DNA from: Eleusine coracana subsp. coracana
Taxonomy: Eukaryota; Streptophyta; Magnoliopsida; Poales; Poaceae
Assembly: GCA_032690845.1 (NCBI GenBank)
Contig: CM064431.1
Coordinates: 27,224,300-27,288,299 of the forward strand
Length of the DNA stretch: 64,000 nucleotides
Reading direction: 5' to 3'
Part shown: positions 11,913 through 22,937 of the stretch, one piece after another
How the letters are laid out: each line of letters begins with the position of its first letter
Position numbering within the stretch: the stretch's first letter is position 1
Position numbers and translations under genes: made by a program
The notes under the pieces: generated by a model
What the model was told of the DNA's origin: nothing
The model's database searches: none
What the model saw: only the letters and a program-made list of their open reading frames with translations

Positions 11913-13003
11913 TGAAGGACCGAGAAGGCGACCAGAGGGGGGTGGGGGTGAATGGGAGCCAATTAAAATTCTTCTCAAGAACTTGGCCTATGTCCTAATT
12001 CAACCAAACCCAACCCTAAAGTAAGTCACCAAGGTCACACACACCAACTTGTGATGTGCTAACCCTAGGAATGAGTAGTAGCAGCAGAAGGGAATAGGAG
12101 AAGCACGAGAAGGCAACTATGAAAAAAGTTTCTCGAAGAAATGCACACAAAGCCAACACACTGGACTACTATCAGCAGTGCTGACCAAAGCCATCGGCTG
12201 CCGGTTGGCACCATCGGCAGTGTCGATCACACCCATCGGTAGTGCCGATGCGGGTTTTGGGAACTTTGGGAAGCAGAAAACAGTATGTATCGGCAGTGCC
12301 GTTGGGGCTATCGGCAGTGTCGATGCGGGGTTCAGACTCAAGCCACCGGCAGTGCCGGTCGTGGCATCAGTAGTGCCAATCCGAGTTCAGACCCACCGGC
12401 AGTGCCGGTCCTGGTCATCGGCAGTGCCGATCGACCTCCGACAAAACAGGATTTGGTTCGGGATTAGGCAAAAGCTTGACCAAAACCTAATCAAACGAAC
12501 TCCAAATGATGTGATTTTTGGATTAGGTAATCCTCAACACATCACAATCCTAATTCAAGAAGATCCACTCAATTGGCTCAAGGAATCATCATGAATTTTA
12601 GATCTTGTGCCAAGAACACCAAGAAAAGAGGGAAGCTTGAGCAATCCTTCAAATCGAAGGTGCTAGAGCTCTTGATTCAGTCAAGAACCCATATAGGATT
12701 GTTCTAGCTCATCAAAGCACTAAGATCCCAATAAATCCGCTCTAAAAACTCACTCCAAAATGAGATAAAAAAATTCCCACAAAAATAACTCCAAAAATAG
12801 AGAAAAAGAGAAATTCAGGATTTAGGGAGAAAGGAAGAACTTGAGCACGAATTTGAATCTCATATCATTGATTCATCAAGTCAAGATATATGGATACATG
12901 TCTAGGAAGCCATCCTCTTCCTCCTACTTTTTGGAAGAGAAAGAGATGTCTCTCACACACCTACTACTCTCCTCTATTACATGAAGACCTCTCCTAGCAC
13001 TTT
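11913..13003 (-). repeat. 5' LTR of Copia family A, element-3' portion
   Basis: This portion runs from the LTR end (TGAAGGACCGAG on the plus strand) up to the family B insertion. It has the same order of motifs as 6331-7402, including the CGGCAGTGCCGAT-type array at 12175-12440. It stops at ACTTT (12999-13003), the left target-site copy of family B, and resumes at 25154. Confidence 0.9.
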
Positions 13004-14884
13004 TGTAAGGATCAAGACCATTGAGGTCACCCCGAGGTATGAGTGTTTTTGTGATGAATGACAAACATGAAATATGACTAATGTCTACAGGAATGTTGTT
13101 TGTGTAGGAAACCTTTTCTACCTTGGCGATGGATGACAATGACCGCAAGCTTGGAGGCTTGTGAGCTTGATGGAGTCCAAGGGTTGATGGAGATAGATAA
13201 AAGCTTAGGACAAGCAATGGATCAAGTGTTAGGAACACTTGTATAGTTGTTAGGGCTTTGAGTCCATAGAAAAAACTGGACTATCAAGGGGGTCTAGGTC
13301 ATTTCTCTTAGGTCATGTCTAGTCGGTGAATTGCAAGGTTGCTTAGTGAAATCATAGGCACTAGGTGACAGTGGAGAAGCCAAGGAGCTGTTCGGAGAAA
13401 CTAGGAAATAAAGTCAAGCAAGGACGAGGAGTTTTAGCTTCTAGACAAAGTGACCGAACAGAGGGGTCAGTGGAGATCGTACTGTAGGTCACTAAGAGGA
13501 CATGTCTGGGACTTACAGCGGGTAGCAAGGAATCTATCTGTGCTGGGAGCTGTAGTGACCGGACGGTCTAGTCTGTGTGGCTTCACACAGAGCAGAGAGG
13601 AAGCAACGCCGAGAAAGTTTCTGGACTGGAGAGAGAAAGTCTGACCGGATGGTCCGTTCAGTAGGAGATCAGCAGGGGCAGAACCGTTGGGGCCGAGGAT
13701 TGCAGTGACCGGACGGTCCGGTCAGGCAGTGATCGGACAGTCCGATCAATTGGCCTAGAAAGCTGATTTCGTGGAGCAACGACTAGTTGGAGGTTGGAAG
13801 CCTATATAACTTCGTTGCTAGGGTCTTTGTGACTACTCTTGGCCAGTGGAATTTCTTAGAGCATTTGATGAGAACCAAGAGGAAAAGAGGAGAGCACTAG
13901 GAGGAGATATTGCATATCTTGAGAGTGCTAGTAAGAGTAACATGGACTGATCTTGCACATCTAAGGCTAGGTGTCCTTGAGGATGTGATCTAGGTTGTTA
14001 CTCTTGGTCTATGATGAGACCTAGACCGGTTAGGTGTCGGTGATCGAACCTATCGTGATCGTTTGTGAAGGTCGTCACTCATTTGTACACGGTTTGAGCC
14101 CACCGGTGAAAGGAGAAACGCTAATGAGCGCCCGTGTTGGCTCGGGGAGTTTGGCAAGTTCTCGAGGGAGGCAAGCTTGTTCCTTGGTGGCAGCGGTCAC
14201 GTGCACCGTGACTTCACTCTGGGAGTGATTGCGGGCTCGTGGGCGAGAACTCCATATTGGTGGCGGGAGGGACCGGAACTCTGGCGGGAGTGGTCCAACG
14301 AGGAGTAGGGGAAGGCGCCATCCTTCCGAGACATCGGGAAAAAAATCATGAGCCATCTCTTACTCTACTCCTTACTATGATGTTTTACTTTCCGTATTTA
14401 CATACCGTGCTATTCATGCTTGTGTGCTTACTTTGCTCTAGTGGACTACCTAGTAGACTTGCATGAATAGGCTTCTTTACTTGCTAGTAGTGCTTAGCTT
14501 TCATACTTGATCACTAGCATGTATAGGAGTTGCTTTGGCTTGATTGATCACTCTAGTATGTATCGTGGTACTCATGCTTATGTGCCTTCCATGTTCTTGA
14601 TGATCTAGTAGCTTTGCATGAGTAGGCTTCTCTGCTAGCTTCTTGTGTGCTTCCGCGTGCTTGTTGATTACTAGCTTGCATAGGAGTTGCGTGCCTCGTG
14701 TCTGATTCACTAGTATATTTAGGTTGTCTTTCCTTTCATAGGATTATCTTGTTAGTGTGATCACCACTAGAATTATGTAGGAGTTGTTTGAGTGTTCGGT
14801 TTTAGTAGTTGGAAAAATAGGTATATAGTTTGAGTTCCCAATTCACCCCCCCCCCCCCACCCTCTCGGTCACTCCATCCTTTCA
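13004..14884 (+). repeat. 5' LTR of Copia family B
   Basis: Starts TGTAAGGATC and ends ATCCTTTCA. It holds palindromic units such as TGACCGGACGGTCCGGTCA (13706-13724) and a TATATAA box at 13803-13809, followed by the probable transcript start. A C run with one A precedes the end (14847-14862). It pairs with 22938-25153, although that copy has lost and gained internal blocks. Confidence 0.92.
13803..13809 (+). promoter_or_regulatory. TATA box in family B 5' LTR
   Basis: TATATAA in the context GAAGCCTATATAACTT, about 80 bases downstream of the palindromic motif array, as expected for the U3/R junction. The same context recurs in the 3' LTR at 24065-24071. A mutated version (TATACAA) occurs near 23432. 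Confidence 0.65.
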
Positions 14885-14886
14885 AG

Positions 14887-14900
14887 TGGTATCAGAGCCA
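14887..14900 (+). other. Primer-binding site of Copia family B
   Basis: TGGTATCAGAGCCA, a perfect match to the initiator tRNA-Met 3' end, two bases after the 5' LTR. Confidence 0.92.
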
Positions 14901-14952
14901 AGTGCTCATCATAGGGCTTAATCGCCTTGAGTAGTGACCATATTGAGTTGGG

Positions 14953-15516
14953 ATGTCATCCCATTCAGGGTCGGGTCATGGCTCATGGAAGGATCGCCTA
15001 AAAAGCTACCTAAATGCCATGATTTCGAGTGAGTTGATGAACACACTTATGGACTTTGCCAATACCTTTACCGATGATCATGTATATGATGATGATGATT
15101 GTGTGGATGTGCCTAGTTCTAGTGAGTGCCTAGATTCTACTAGTGATGATTTGATAGGTTGCTCTACTAGTGTGCCTAATGTGATGATTGATGATGTTGG
15201 CTCTCTTGATCTTGCTTGCTCTTCTAGTATGACTAGTGCTGATGATCCTTGTGAGTCCTTTATTGGTCATGCTAGTGATACACTTGTTGAGGAGTTCTTT
15301 GATTTTCGTGCTAATGAGAATGAGAACTTACTTGACTCTCTTATTCGCTTACGAGGTATTGTGGACAGGATTGGAGCGACTAATTTCGAGCTTCCCAAGA
15401 TTGTGATAGTCGAGAAGATCCTCACCTTGCTTCCTAGCAGCAAGCTCCTCTACATCACCCTTGATCTCATCATAGAGAAGGGTCTCCGTCGAGGATGTGA
15501 TTTGGTTGCTCTTTGA
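14953..15516 (+). pseudogene. Copia family B gag remnant
   Basis: A 187-codon frame starting shortly after the PBS. The first part is acidic and rich in Asp and Ser (around DDDDCVD). The second part (about residues 112-170) has an LLDSLIRLRGIVDRIGA then VIVEKILTLLP pattern, which resembles the later half of UBN2-type gag. The canonical gag start (a W..WK pattern as at 11849 and 48180) and a zinc knuckle are missing. The gag has therefore been largely replaced or deleted. The frame ends just before the solo LTR insertion. Confidence 0.55.
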
Positions 15517-15558
15517 GGATGAGAAGATCACTGCAAGCTGGAATGGGGAGAAGACTTC

Positions 15559-17439
15559 TGAGAAACCATGTGGATATGTGCCATGGTTTGCAATATGTGA
15601 TGAGTAATTGACATTGGTTGAGTTTGGTGTTTTAGTTGAAATGTGGGAATCTGGGGATTGCATGAGTTTGTGCATGTCATGGTTTTCATAACCAGAGTTG
15701 GTGAAGATATTGGTGAAGTTGGAGGAGATGGGAAATGTGTTTGCTTGTCTCATGATATGTAGGTCACTGGAGTCAACTTGGCGGTCTACCGCGAGAGGAT
15801 CGGGCACAAGTAGGAGACTTGGGGCCAGATGATCGGGAGGTCAGGTGAAGTCAAGGGTGATCCATACCGTACACGTGGAGAGGTAAGAAGCACGGACGGT
15901 TTCGCGGTTGAGCCTCAAAACCATGGGTGGTGATCAAGATGATGGGATTGACCAAGTCAAAGGTGATCGGGCGTCAGTGCAAGTAGAAGCTTCCAATGGA
16001 CCGGAGGCGAGAGAGACTTGCCGACAAGGAGGATCACGGGACGAGGTGACACGTGTCAAGATCAAGAAGTCGCGCTTTGAGAGACATGCAAGGCGGTTTC
16101 CCGGTTTGGGCCTCAAAACCGGTCGCGGCGATTGTAGGTGCACGTGACACCATCGTAGAGCTTGCGTCGAGGCAAATCAAAGTTGTGAAGGGCTCGATGG
16201 CGTATGGGCGAAGGAAAAAGAGTTGGATGGTTTTGCCCCTGGTGGTAGGTGGCAATGAGTTATAGGTCAAGGATAGAGTTGTCTTGAACCCTAGGCCTAT
16301 ATAAGGAGAGGTGTGGCTGGTGGGAGAGGTGCCTCTTCCCATTAGCCTTGTTTAGTAACTCATTTCAAAGTGGTAGGAGAGGTCTTCATATAATAAAGGA
16401 GAGAAGAGGGTGTGTCAGAGACATCTCTTTCTCTTCCAAATAGTGGGAGGAAGAGGGTGGCTTCCTAACCTTGTATCCATGGATCTTGTAAGCATCTTTC
16501 TATGATATGAAAGTTATTTTCGTGCTCAAAATCTTCCTCTTTTCCTGAATCCTGAAATTCTCTTTTTCTTTATTTTCGGAGCTATTTTTGTGGGAATTTT
16601 TTATCTCATTTCTGAGTGAGTTTTTGGGACGGATTTCTTAGAAATCTTAGTGCTAGGATGAGCTAGAACAATCCTACATAGGTCCTTGACCGAATTAAGA
16701 GCTCTAGCACCTTCGATTTAAAGGATTTCTCAAGTTTCCCTTTTTTGGTGCTCTTGACACAAGATCTAAAATTTGTGATGATTTCTTGCGCCAATTGAGT
16801 AAATCTTTTTGGAGGAAGGTCACAATGACCTGAGGATTCCCTGGTCCAAATATCGCTTGTTTTGGAGATTATTTGGTTGAGTTTTGGAGAGATTTATGAG
16901 AAAATCGTGATAGTTTTGTGTTCTGTCGATGGTCGATAGGCACTGCCGATGACTGGGACCAGCACTGCCGGTGGGTCTGAGCTTGGATCTGTATTGCCGA
17001 TGCCATGACTGGCACTGCCGGTGGCTTGAGCCTGAACCCCGCACCGGCACTACCGATGTGCTCCGACCGTTGCTTTCCAGAGTTTTGAGAACCCCGCACC
17101 GGCACTACCGATGCATATGACCGGCACCGCCGATGGTCCCAACTGGCACTGCCGATAGCTATGACCGGTGCTACCGATGGTAGTCCAGTGAGGTCTGTCT
17201 TGTGTGTGTTTCTTTGACCGGGTCGAGTCTTTGCTGCTCTCTTTTGTTTCCGCTGTGTTTCACTGTTGTTATTGATCACTCTTAGGATTGGCATATCACA
17301 AGTTGGCGTGTGTGGCCTTGGTGATCGGTTTAGAGGTTGGCTTGGGTTGTAATTGGGAAATAGGCTAAGTTCTTGTAAAGAATTTTAATTGGCTCCGATT
17401 TACCCCCCCCCCCCCTCTGGTCGCCTTCTCGGTCCTTCA
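15559..17439 (+). repeat. Solo LTR of Copia family A inside family B
   Basis: Begins TGAGAAACCATGTGG and ends CTCGGTCCTTCA. It is collinear with the family A LTRs but in the opposite orientation. ACTTC flanks it at 15554-15558 and 17440-17444, an exact 5-bp target duplication, so one full A element inserted here and then lost its interior by LTR-LTR recombination. It carries a TATATAA box at 16298-16304 and a motif array at 16925-17185 (units such as CACTGCCGGTGG and GCACTACCGATG). Open frames inside it are repeat shadows. Confidence 0.93.
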
Positions 17440-17444
17440 ACTTC

Positions 17445-19317
17445 TAAGGCGAACAATGGAGCATCCTCAAGAAAAGGGAAAGAAGTAGCTTCGAGCTCAA
17501 ACTTCTTTGATCCCTCCACAAGATTGCCTTGCAGTAGATTCTACAACCCCTTCGAATCAAGACCTACACCAAGCTCTTCATCAGGCGTTTCATCAAGCTC
17601 TACCCCAAGTGTCATTCCAAGTTCTACTCTAGGCACTTCGGGTGGATCACGCATTGGTGTAGGGGGAGCACTAACAAAAATGCTCACATGATCATTGGAG
17701 ATGATCAATCTCACCACTATGGCTCCGGCGCCTCCACCTCCTTCGCCACAAGATCGACCTTGGCATCTTCGTCGAGCTCACCAACAGCATCTCATCTTTC
17801 AACTTGGTGAATTTGTGAGAAATCCGAATGATGACCTATGTGATACTCTCTTGAGCATTTATAATCTTGTGTGTAGGATAAACTCATTCAGAGGTTTTCG
17901 GAGGATCCCATCATATGAAGTGATTAATAGACTCCTCTAGCAAATCACAACTCCTGAGAGGGGTTTCTTACTTGAGGAGGTAGTCAACAGAAGGCATGAG
18001 CTCTTAATTGAAAGGGCAATGGAGATAATACTTGTGCTCCACTCACAAGTAGGACATGTGCTTGAGCACGTCACTAGCTTCTATGATCTTCCTCACTACT
18101 ACATCACCCTCGACAATGTGCACATGGGAGATGGTCATTGGAGGTATCGTGCTCCTCACTATCCCATCAGAAGGAGACTTCAGGAAGGGATTGTAAGAAT
18201 CCCTATCTATGAGGATGGGCTTATCGCTCGACATGATAAGGTTAGTGCTGGTCAATCAAGTAATGCTTTGGATACTAACTCTTCTTCCTCTAGTGCTTGT
18301 CTTATGGCTACCACCAGTGTCAACTACAAGAGTGGAGGTACTCATTGGATTCTTGATAGTGGGTGCACCCAACATATGACTGGAAATCCAACCATGTTCA
18401 CCAACATTGATGAAGACGAATACAGTGAGAAGGTGACTTTTAGGAATAACTCGAAAGGAAGAGTCAAAGGATCAGGCAAAGTGGTCATTACTGAGGACCT
18501 CCATCTCTCCAAGGTCTTTCTTGTGGAAACCCTCAACTTCAACCTCTTGTCTATTGGTCAACTCTGTGACATGGGTTTCAAGTGCACATTTGATGAGGAT
18601 GGTGCAATGATTGAAAATGCAAAGAAAGGGCTAGTATTCCATGGTGTAAGGCATGGAAACCTGTATGTCATGGACTTCAAATCAAGCAATATGCCACCAA
18701 GCACTTGTCTCTTCACTAAGGCAACTAAAGGATGGTTGTGGCATAGAAGACTAACACATGTTGGAATGAATCAGCTCAGAAAAGTGGTCAAGAGGAATCT
18801 AGTTGAAGGAATCAAGGATGTGACCATTGAGAAGGACAAACTATGCAGTGCTTGTCAGGTTGGAAAGCAAGTTGCATCCTCACATCCCACCAAGTCTTTC
18901 ATGTCTACATCTCGTCATTTGGAGCTCTTGCACATAGACTTGTTTGGGCCAACACATTACAACAGTCTAGGAGGGAACCTATATTGCTTAGTGATTGTGG
19001 ATGACTTCACGAGATACACTTGGACCTTCTTTCTTGTGGACAAGTTTCAAGCAAGTGATATCTTCAGAAAGTTCGCAAGAAGAGCAAAGAATGAATTCAA
19101 GGCCAACATTGTAAAGATAAGGAGTGACAATGGGACTGAGTTCAAGAACACAACAGTGGAGGAATATTGTGACAAGAAGGGGATCAAGCATGAATTCTCT
19201 GCTACATATACTCCCGATAAGAATGGAGTAGTGGAGAGGAAGACAAGACACTCATCACCCTTGCTCGTGCTATGCTCGATGAGTATGGAACTCATGAGAG
19301 GTTTTAGGCTGAAGTAA
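17445..19317 (+). pseudogene. Copia family B gag end, protease and integrase
   Basis: Frames at 17445-17691 and 17695-17940 are Ser/Pro-rich spacer between gag and pol. After a stop at 17938, the main frame runs 18019-19317 (432 codons). Its protease has the intact WILDSGCTQHMTG motif, with catalytic Asp in DSG. The zinc region (WLWHRRLTHVGM, then CSACQVGKQ) and integrase core (LLHIDLFGP, DDFTRYTWTFF, RSDNGTEF, PDKNGVVERK) follow in normal order. The frame breaks just after VERK. This is the best-preserved protease in the window, but it cannot be made as one polyprotein with RT because of downstream frameshifts. Confidence 0.92.
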
Positions 19318-19364
19318 TCAACACAGCTTGCTACACCTCAAGCCGTGTCTATCTTCACTGGCTA

Positions 19365-20485
19365 TTGAAGAAGACACCCTATGAGCTATTGGTTGGACAG
19401 AAACCGAATGTTTCCTATTTTTGGGTCTTTGGCTATACTTGCAACATTCTCAAGAAAAGGAGGAAGCCCGAAAAGTTTGAGAGCAGAACTGATGAAGGCA
19501 TTCTTGTTGGATACTCAGGGACTTCCAAGGCATATAGGGTCTACAACTCAGCTACAGGTTGTGTGGAAGAATCCTATGATGTGCAATTTGATGAGTCAAA
19601 TGGTTCTCAAAAGGGAGATGAATTTCATGAAGTGAACATTGGAGATGAGCCTATGAGGGAAGCTTTGAGAAACATGCTCGTGGGCGAGGTTTTACCCCAC
19701 GAGGCTAATGATGGAAATATTGATGAGCCCTCAACTCCACCACCTCACCCAACCTCTTCCTCCGAGGTGAAGAACCAAACCAAGATGCCATTGCCTCTCC
19801 CACTAGCTCCTCCCAAGATTCATTGAGAGTGCACCCACCTATCCATGAGGGAACCCAAGAAAGAAGTGAGCCCCAAGCTTCTCCACATACATCACATCGA
19901 GCCACTTCTCCAAGCTTTTCACACAACAGCCTCACATCCTCACCATGCTCTAGCTCCAAAAGGAGAAAGTATATGAGTGATTCCCCCACCTCAATAAGAA
20001 TCCAAGACACTCATATCTCAAGAGAGCGAGCAATCCATGATGCACAAGATACTTCACCTAGAGCTCCTCCCACTCAAGAAGAACACCATCCTAGACCCAA
20101 GGTCATCAACAAGGATCACTCACGTGACTTGATCATTGGGAGTCCATCTCAAGGAGTTAGGATAAGAAGGAATCAATACAAGCCCAACTATGTGAGTCAA
20201 GAAAATGATGATGAGGAAAATGTTGCAATTGAGAACTTCTCTTTCATCTCCATGATTGAGCCTACAACAATTGATGAAGCTATGGATGATCACAAATGGG
20301 TTATGGCCATGCAAGAAGAACTGAACAACTTCAAGAGATGCAAAGTATGGAAATTGGTTGAGAGGCCCAAGAATCATAATATGGTCGACACCAAGTGGGT
20401 CTTCAAGAACAAGCAAGATGAGAAAGGGGCAATTATCAAGAACAAGGCCCGTCTAGTGGCTAAGGCATTGACTTTGAAGAAACCT
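19365..20485 (+). pseudogene. Copia family B integrase C-terminus and RT N-terminus
   Basis: Frame 19365-19826 carries the integrase C-terminal segment (KTPYELLVGQKPNVSYFWVFG, EGILVGYS). It shifts to 19823-20485, a Ser/Pro/His-rich linker followed by the RT N-terminal block (WVMAMQEELNNF, WKLVERP, NMVDTKWVFKNK, KARLVAK). A frameshift with loss of roughly ten codons follows LVAK near 20462, just before the DFEETFAPVVRLE stretch, which survives in another frame. Confidence 0.9.
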
Positions 20486-21117
20486 TTGCTCCTGTGGTCC
20501 GTCTTGAAGATATTCGGATCTTACATGCCTATGTATCACATAATGGCTTCAAGCTCTTTCAAATGGATGTCAAAAGTGCCTTCTTGAATGGAGAGATCAA
20601 TGAAAAAGTCTATGTGGAACAACCTCCAGGGTTTGAGCATCCTAAACATCCAAGACATGTGTACAAACTGAAGAAAGCTCTCTATGGCCTCAAGCAAGCA
20701 CCAAGGACATGGTATGAACATTTGAGGAACTTCCTACTCAAGAATGGATTCACCATTAGAAGCATTGACAACACCTTGTTCACAAGGCATGTTGGGAAAG
20801 ACCTCTTTGTGTGCCAAATCTATGTGGATGATATCATCTATGTGTCAACCGATGAAAAGTTCAATGAAGAGTTTTGGGAAATGATGGCTAAGGAATTTCA
20901 AATGTCAATGATTGGTAAGTTGCATGCGTTCCTTGGTTTTCAAGTCAAACACTTGAGAGAAGGGAACTTCATCTATCAAGAAAAGTATACCAAGGATCTT
21001 CTCAAGATATTCAACATGGAAAATTGCAAGCGCTTGCACACACCTATGGCGACAAGCAAATCCTTGGATGATGATGCAAAGGGTAAACCGGTGAACCCAA
21101 GCTCTATAGATCAATGA
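20486..21117 (+). pseudogene. Copia family B reverse transcriptase
   Basis: It carries the Copia RT landmarks: FQMDVKSAFLNG, VYVEQPPGFE, KKALYGLKQAPRTWY, and the catalytic YVDDIIY box. It stops at 21117, with RNase H continuing in an overlapping frame from 21114. The RT core motifs are intact although the polyprotein is broken on both sides. Confidence 0.93.
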
Positions 21118-21773
21118 TTGGGTCCTTGCTCTATCTCACCGCCTCAAGACCGTACATCATGTTTAGTGTGTGCTTCTGTGCACGCTATCAAGCAAATCCA
21201 AAGGAGTCTCACTTGAAGGCAGTGAAGAGGATTCTTAGATACCTCAAGTACACACCTACCATGGGACTATGGTATCCTAGAGGAACAAGCTTTGAGTTAC
21301 TTGGGTATTCAGACTCAGACTTCACGGGATGCAAAGTGAATAGGAAGAGTACATCGGTAGGTTGCCAATTTCTTGGAAGATCTCTATTATCTTGGAGCTC
21401 AAAGAAGCAAAACTCGGTGGCTCTATCTATAGGTGAAGCGGAGTATATGGCAGCGAGAGCTTGTTGTGCACAACTTCTCTATATGAGGCAAACTCTCTCG
21501 GATTATGGCCTCAACTTCACCCAAATGTCATTATATTGTGATAGTGAAGCGGCAATCAAAATGGCTCTCACAATTGAAGACCATGGTCATGCAAAACATA
21601 TTCAAGTCAAGCATCATTTCATAAGAGACCATGTTGAGAAAAGGGATATTGAGCTGGTGAGTGTGCGGACTCATGAACAATTGGCAGATATCTTCACCAA
21701 GCCACTCGACGAAAAGACCTTCAACAAGCTAAGGGGAGAACTCAATATTCTTGACCTTTCAAACTTTACATGA
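21114..21773 (+). pseudogene. Copia family B RNase H
   Basis: A 219-codon frame with the usual block order: GSLLYLTASRP, YSDSDFTGC, SWSSKKQNSVALSIGEAEYMAA, CDSEAAIKMA and KHIQVKHHFIRDHVEK, ending in LADIFTKPL. The catalytic acidic residues are visible in SDSDF, EAEY and CDSEAA. The frame is almost complete, which fits a relatively recent insertion compared with the host LINE. Confidence 0.93.
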
Positions 21774-22937
21774 GTAACCCTAAAGCTTGTCTCTTGTAAA
21801 TATGTATAGCCTTGTTTGTCTTGTTTGTTGTTTGTCTTTGTTTTGTGCTTGTTTCTCTTTGCTTGTAGGTCAACTTCGGACCTCCTTGAGATAGCAATGG
21901 ACGTGGTTTAAGCTTGGAATGGTGGTTCATGGTGTGTCCAAGGCTTTGAAGAATGTTCTATTGTGAGTAAGCTCAAGAAGGGAACAACTCGCCGTTGGCA
22001 CTTTGGTTTGTAGCCTTTCTCTTTCTTTCCTTTAGCATCGCATCATGCATTTGTATACTTGTTGCATTTGTGTTTGCACTCTTTGCATTCATGCATTTTG
22101 CATTGTGATACCTTACATGCTTCCAAGCATGTTTCTTGGGGGAGTTGCTTATTTACATTGTAAGTATATGACCTTCTAGATGATCACATAGTGATCTTTG
22201 TGCTTCATGCCCATTGAGTCATGTTCAGCTCCGAGGTTAAATCTACTTGCGTGACTCAAAGACAAATGACTCATACATTCCCAACACACTAATGACTAAC
22301 CATTGCATCGTTGAGGAATTTTTTTGTTGAGTCATGTGTGTAGGGGGAGCTATGACGAAACACTATCGTGACCAAGGAGGAGCACCATGAAAGGGGGAGT
22401 TTCCTAACTCTTGTCATTTATCATTTGCTCTTTGGTTCTCTTGTGTTTTTGGTTTTTGGTGATAGGTGACAAAGGGGGAGAAGGAACATGAAGATCCAAA
22501 AGCCAAGTCTAGATTGATAATACAAAGGGAGAGAAGAACATGAAGATCCTAAAGCCAAGTCAAGAGGAAAAGGAAAGATGGAGAAGAACAAGAAGATCAA
22601 ATGAAGATGATCAAGACAATGGTGTATGTTCACTTAGAGTACACATGAAGATCAAGTCAAGATAAACATCTACGTCCTTGGTGCGTGTCTACTTCAACAA
22701 GATCATCAACCATGACACCAAGACAGGCGCAAAAATCAACTCACGATCGATATCAAGTGCGCTACGTGATTGGGTAGTTCTCCCTCAACACCTAGCACAT
22801 TCCAAAGGGGAGACTACTTCCAAGGTAAGGACCAAGGTAATCCTTTCACTCCCTTCTTTTCCTTTGGTTCCTTGTTGTTCGTCTGTTTTGGATCATCATA
22901 AGTAGTGGTCGTCATCCATCACCAAAAAGGGGGAGAT
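21774..22937 (+). other. Family B 3' internal spacer with repeated polypurine runs
   Basis: About 1.1 kb between RNase H and the 3' LTR with no conserved protein. It has several AAGGGGGAG-type runs (for example near 22340, 22394, 22472) before the final PPT at 22924-22936. Multiple PPT-like runs are a known trait of SIRE/Maximus Copia elements. Some SIRE elements have an envelope-like frame at this position; I see none here. Confidence 0.7.

Noticed and set aside
14034..14356. Similar frames at 14034-14356, 24296-24617, 23679-23927 and 48466-48745
   Set aside because: These are the same LTR segment in family B and its relative, read in different frames.
12285..17185. The short motif arrays in family A LTRs as a possible CRISPR-like array
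   Set aside because: Units are 13-30 bases, variable and without unique spacers. They sit inside LTRs of a plant retrotransposon and no cas gene is present.
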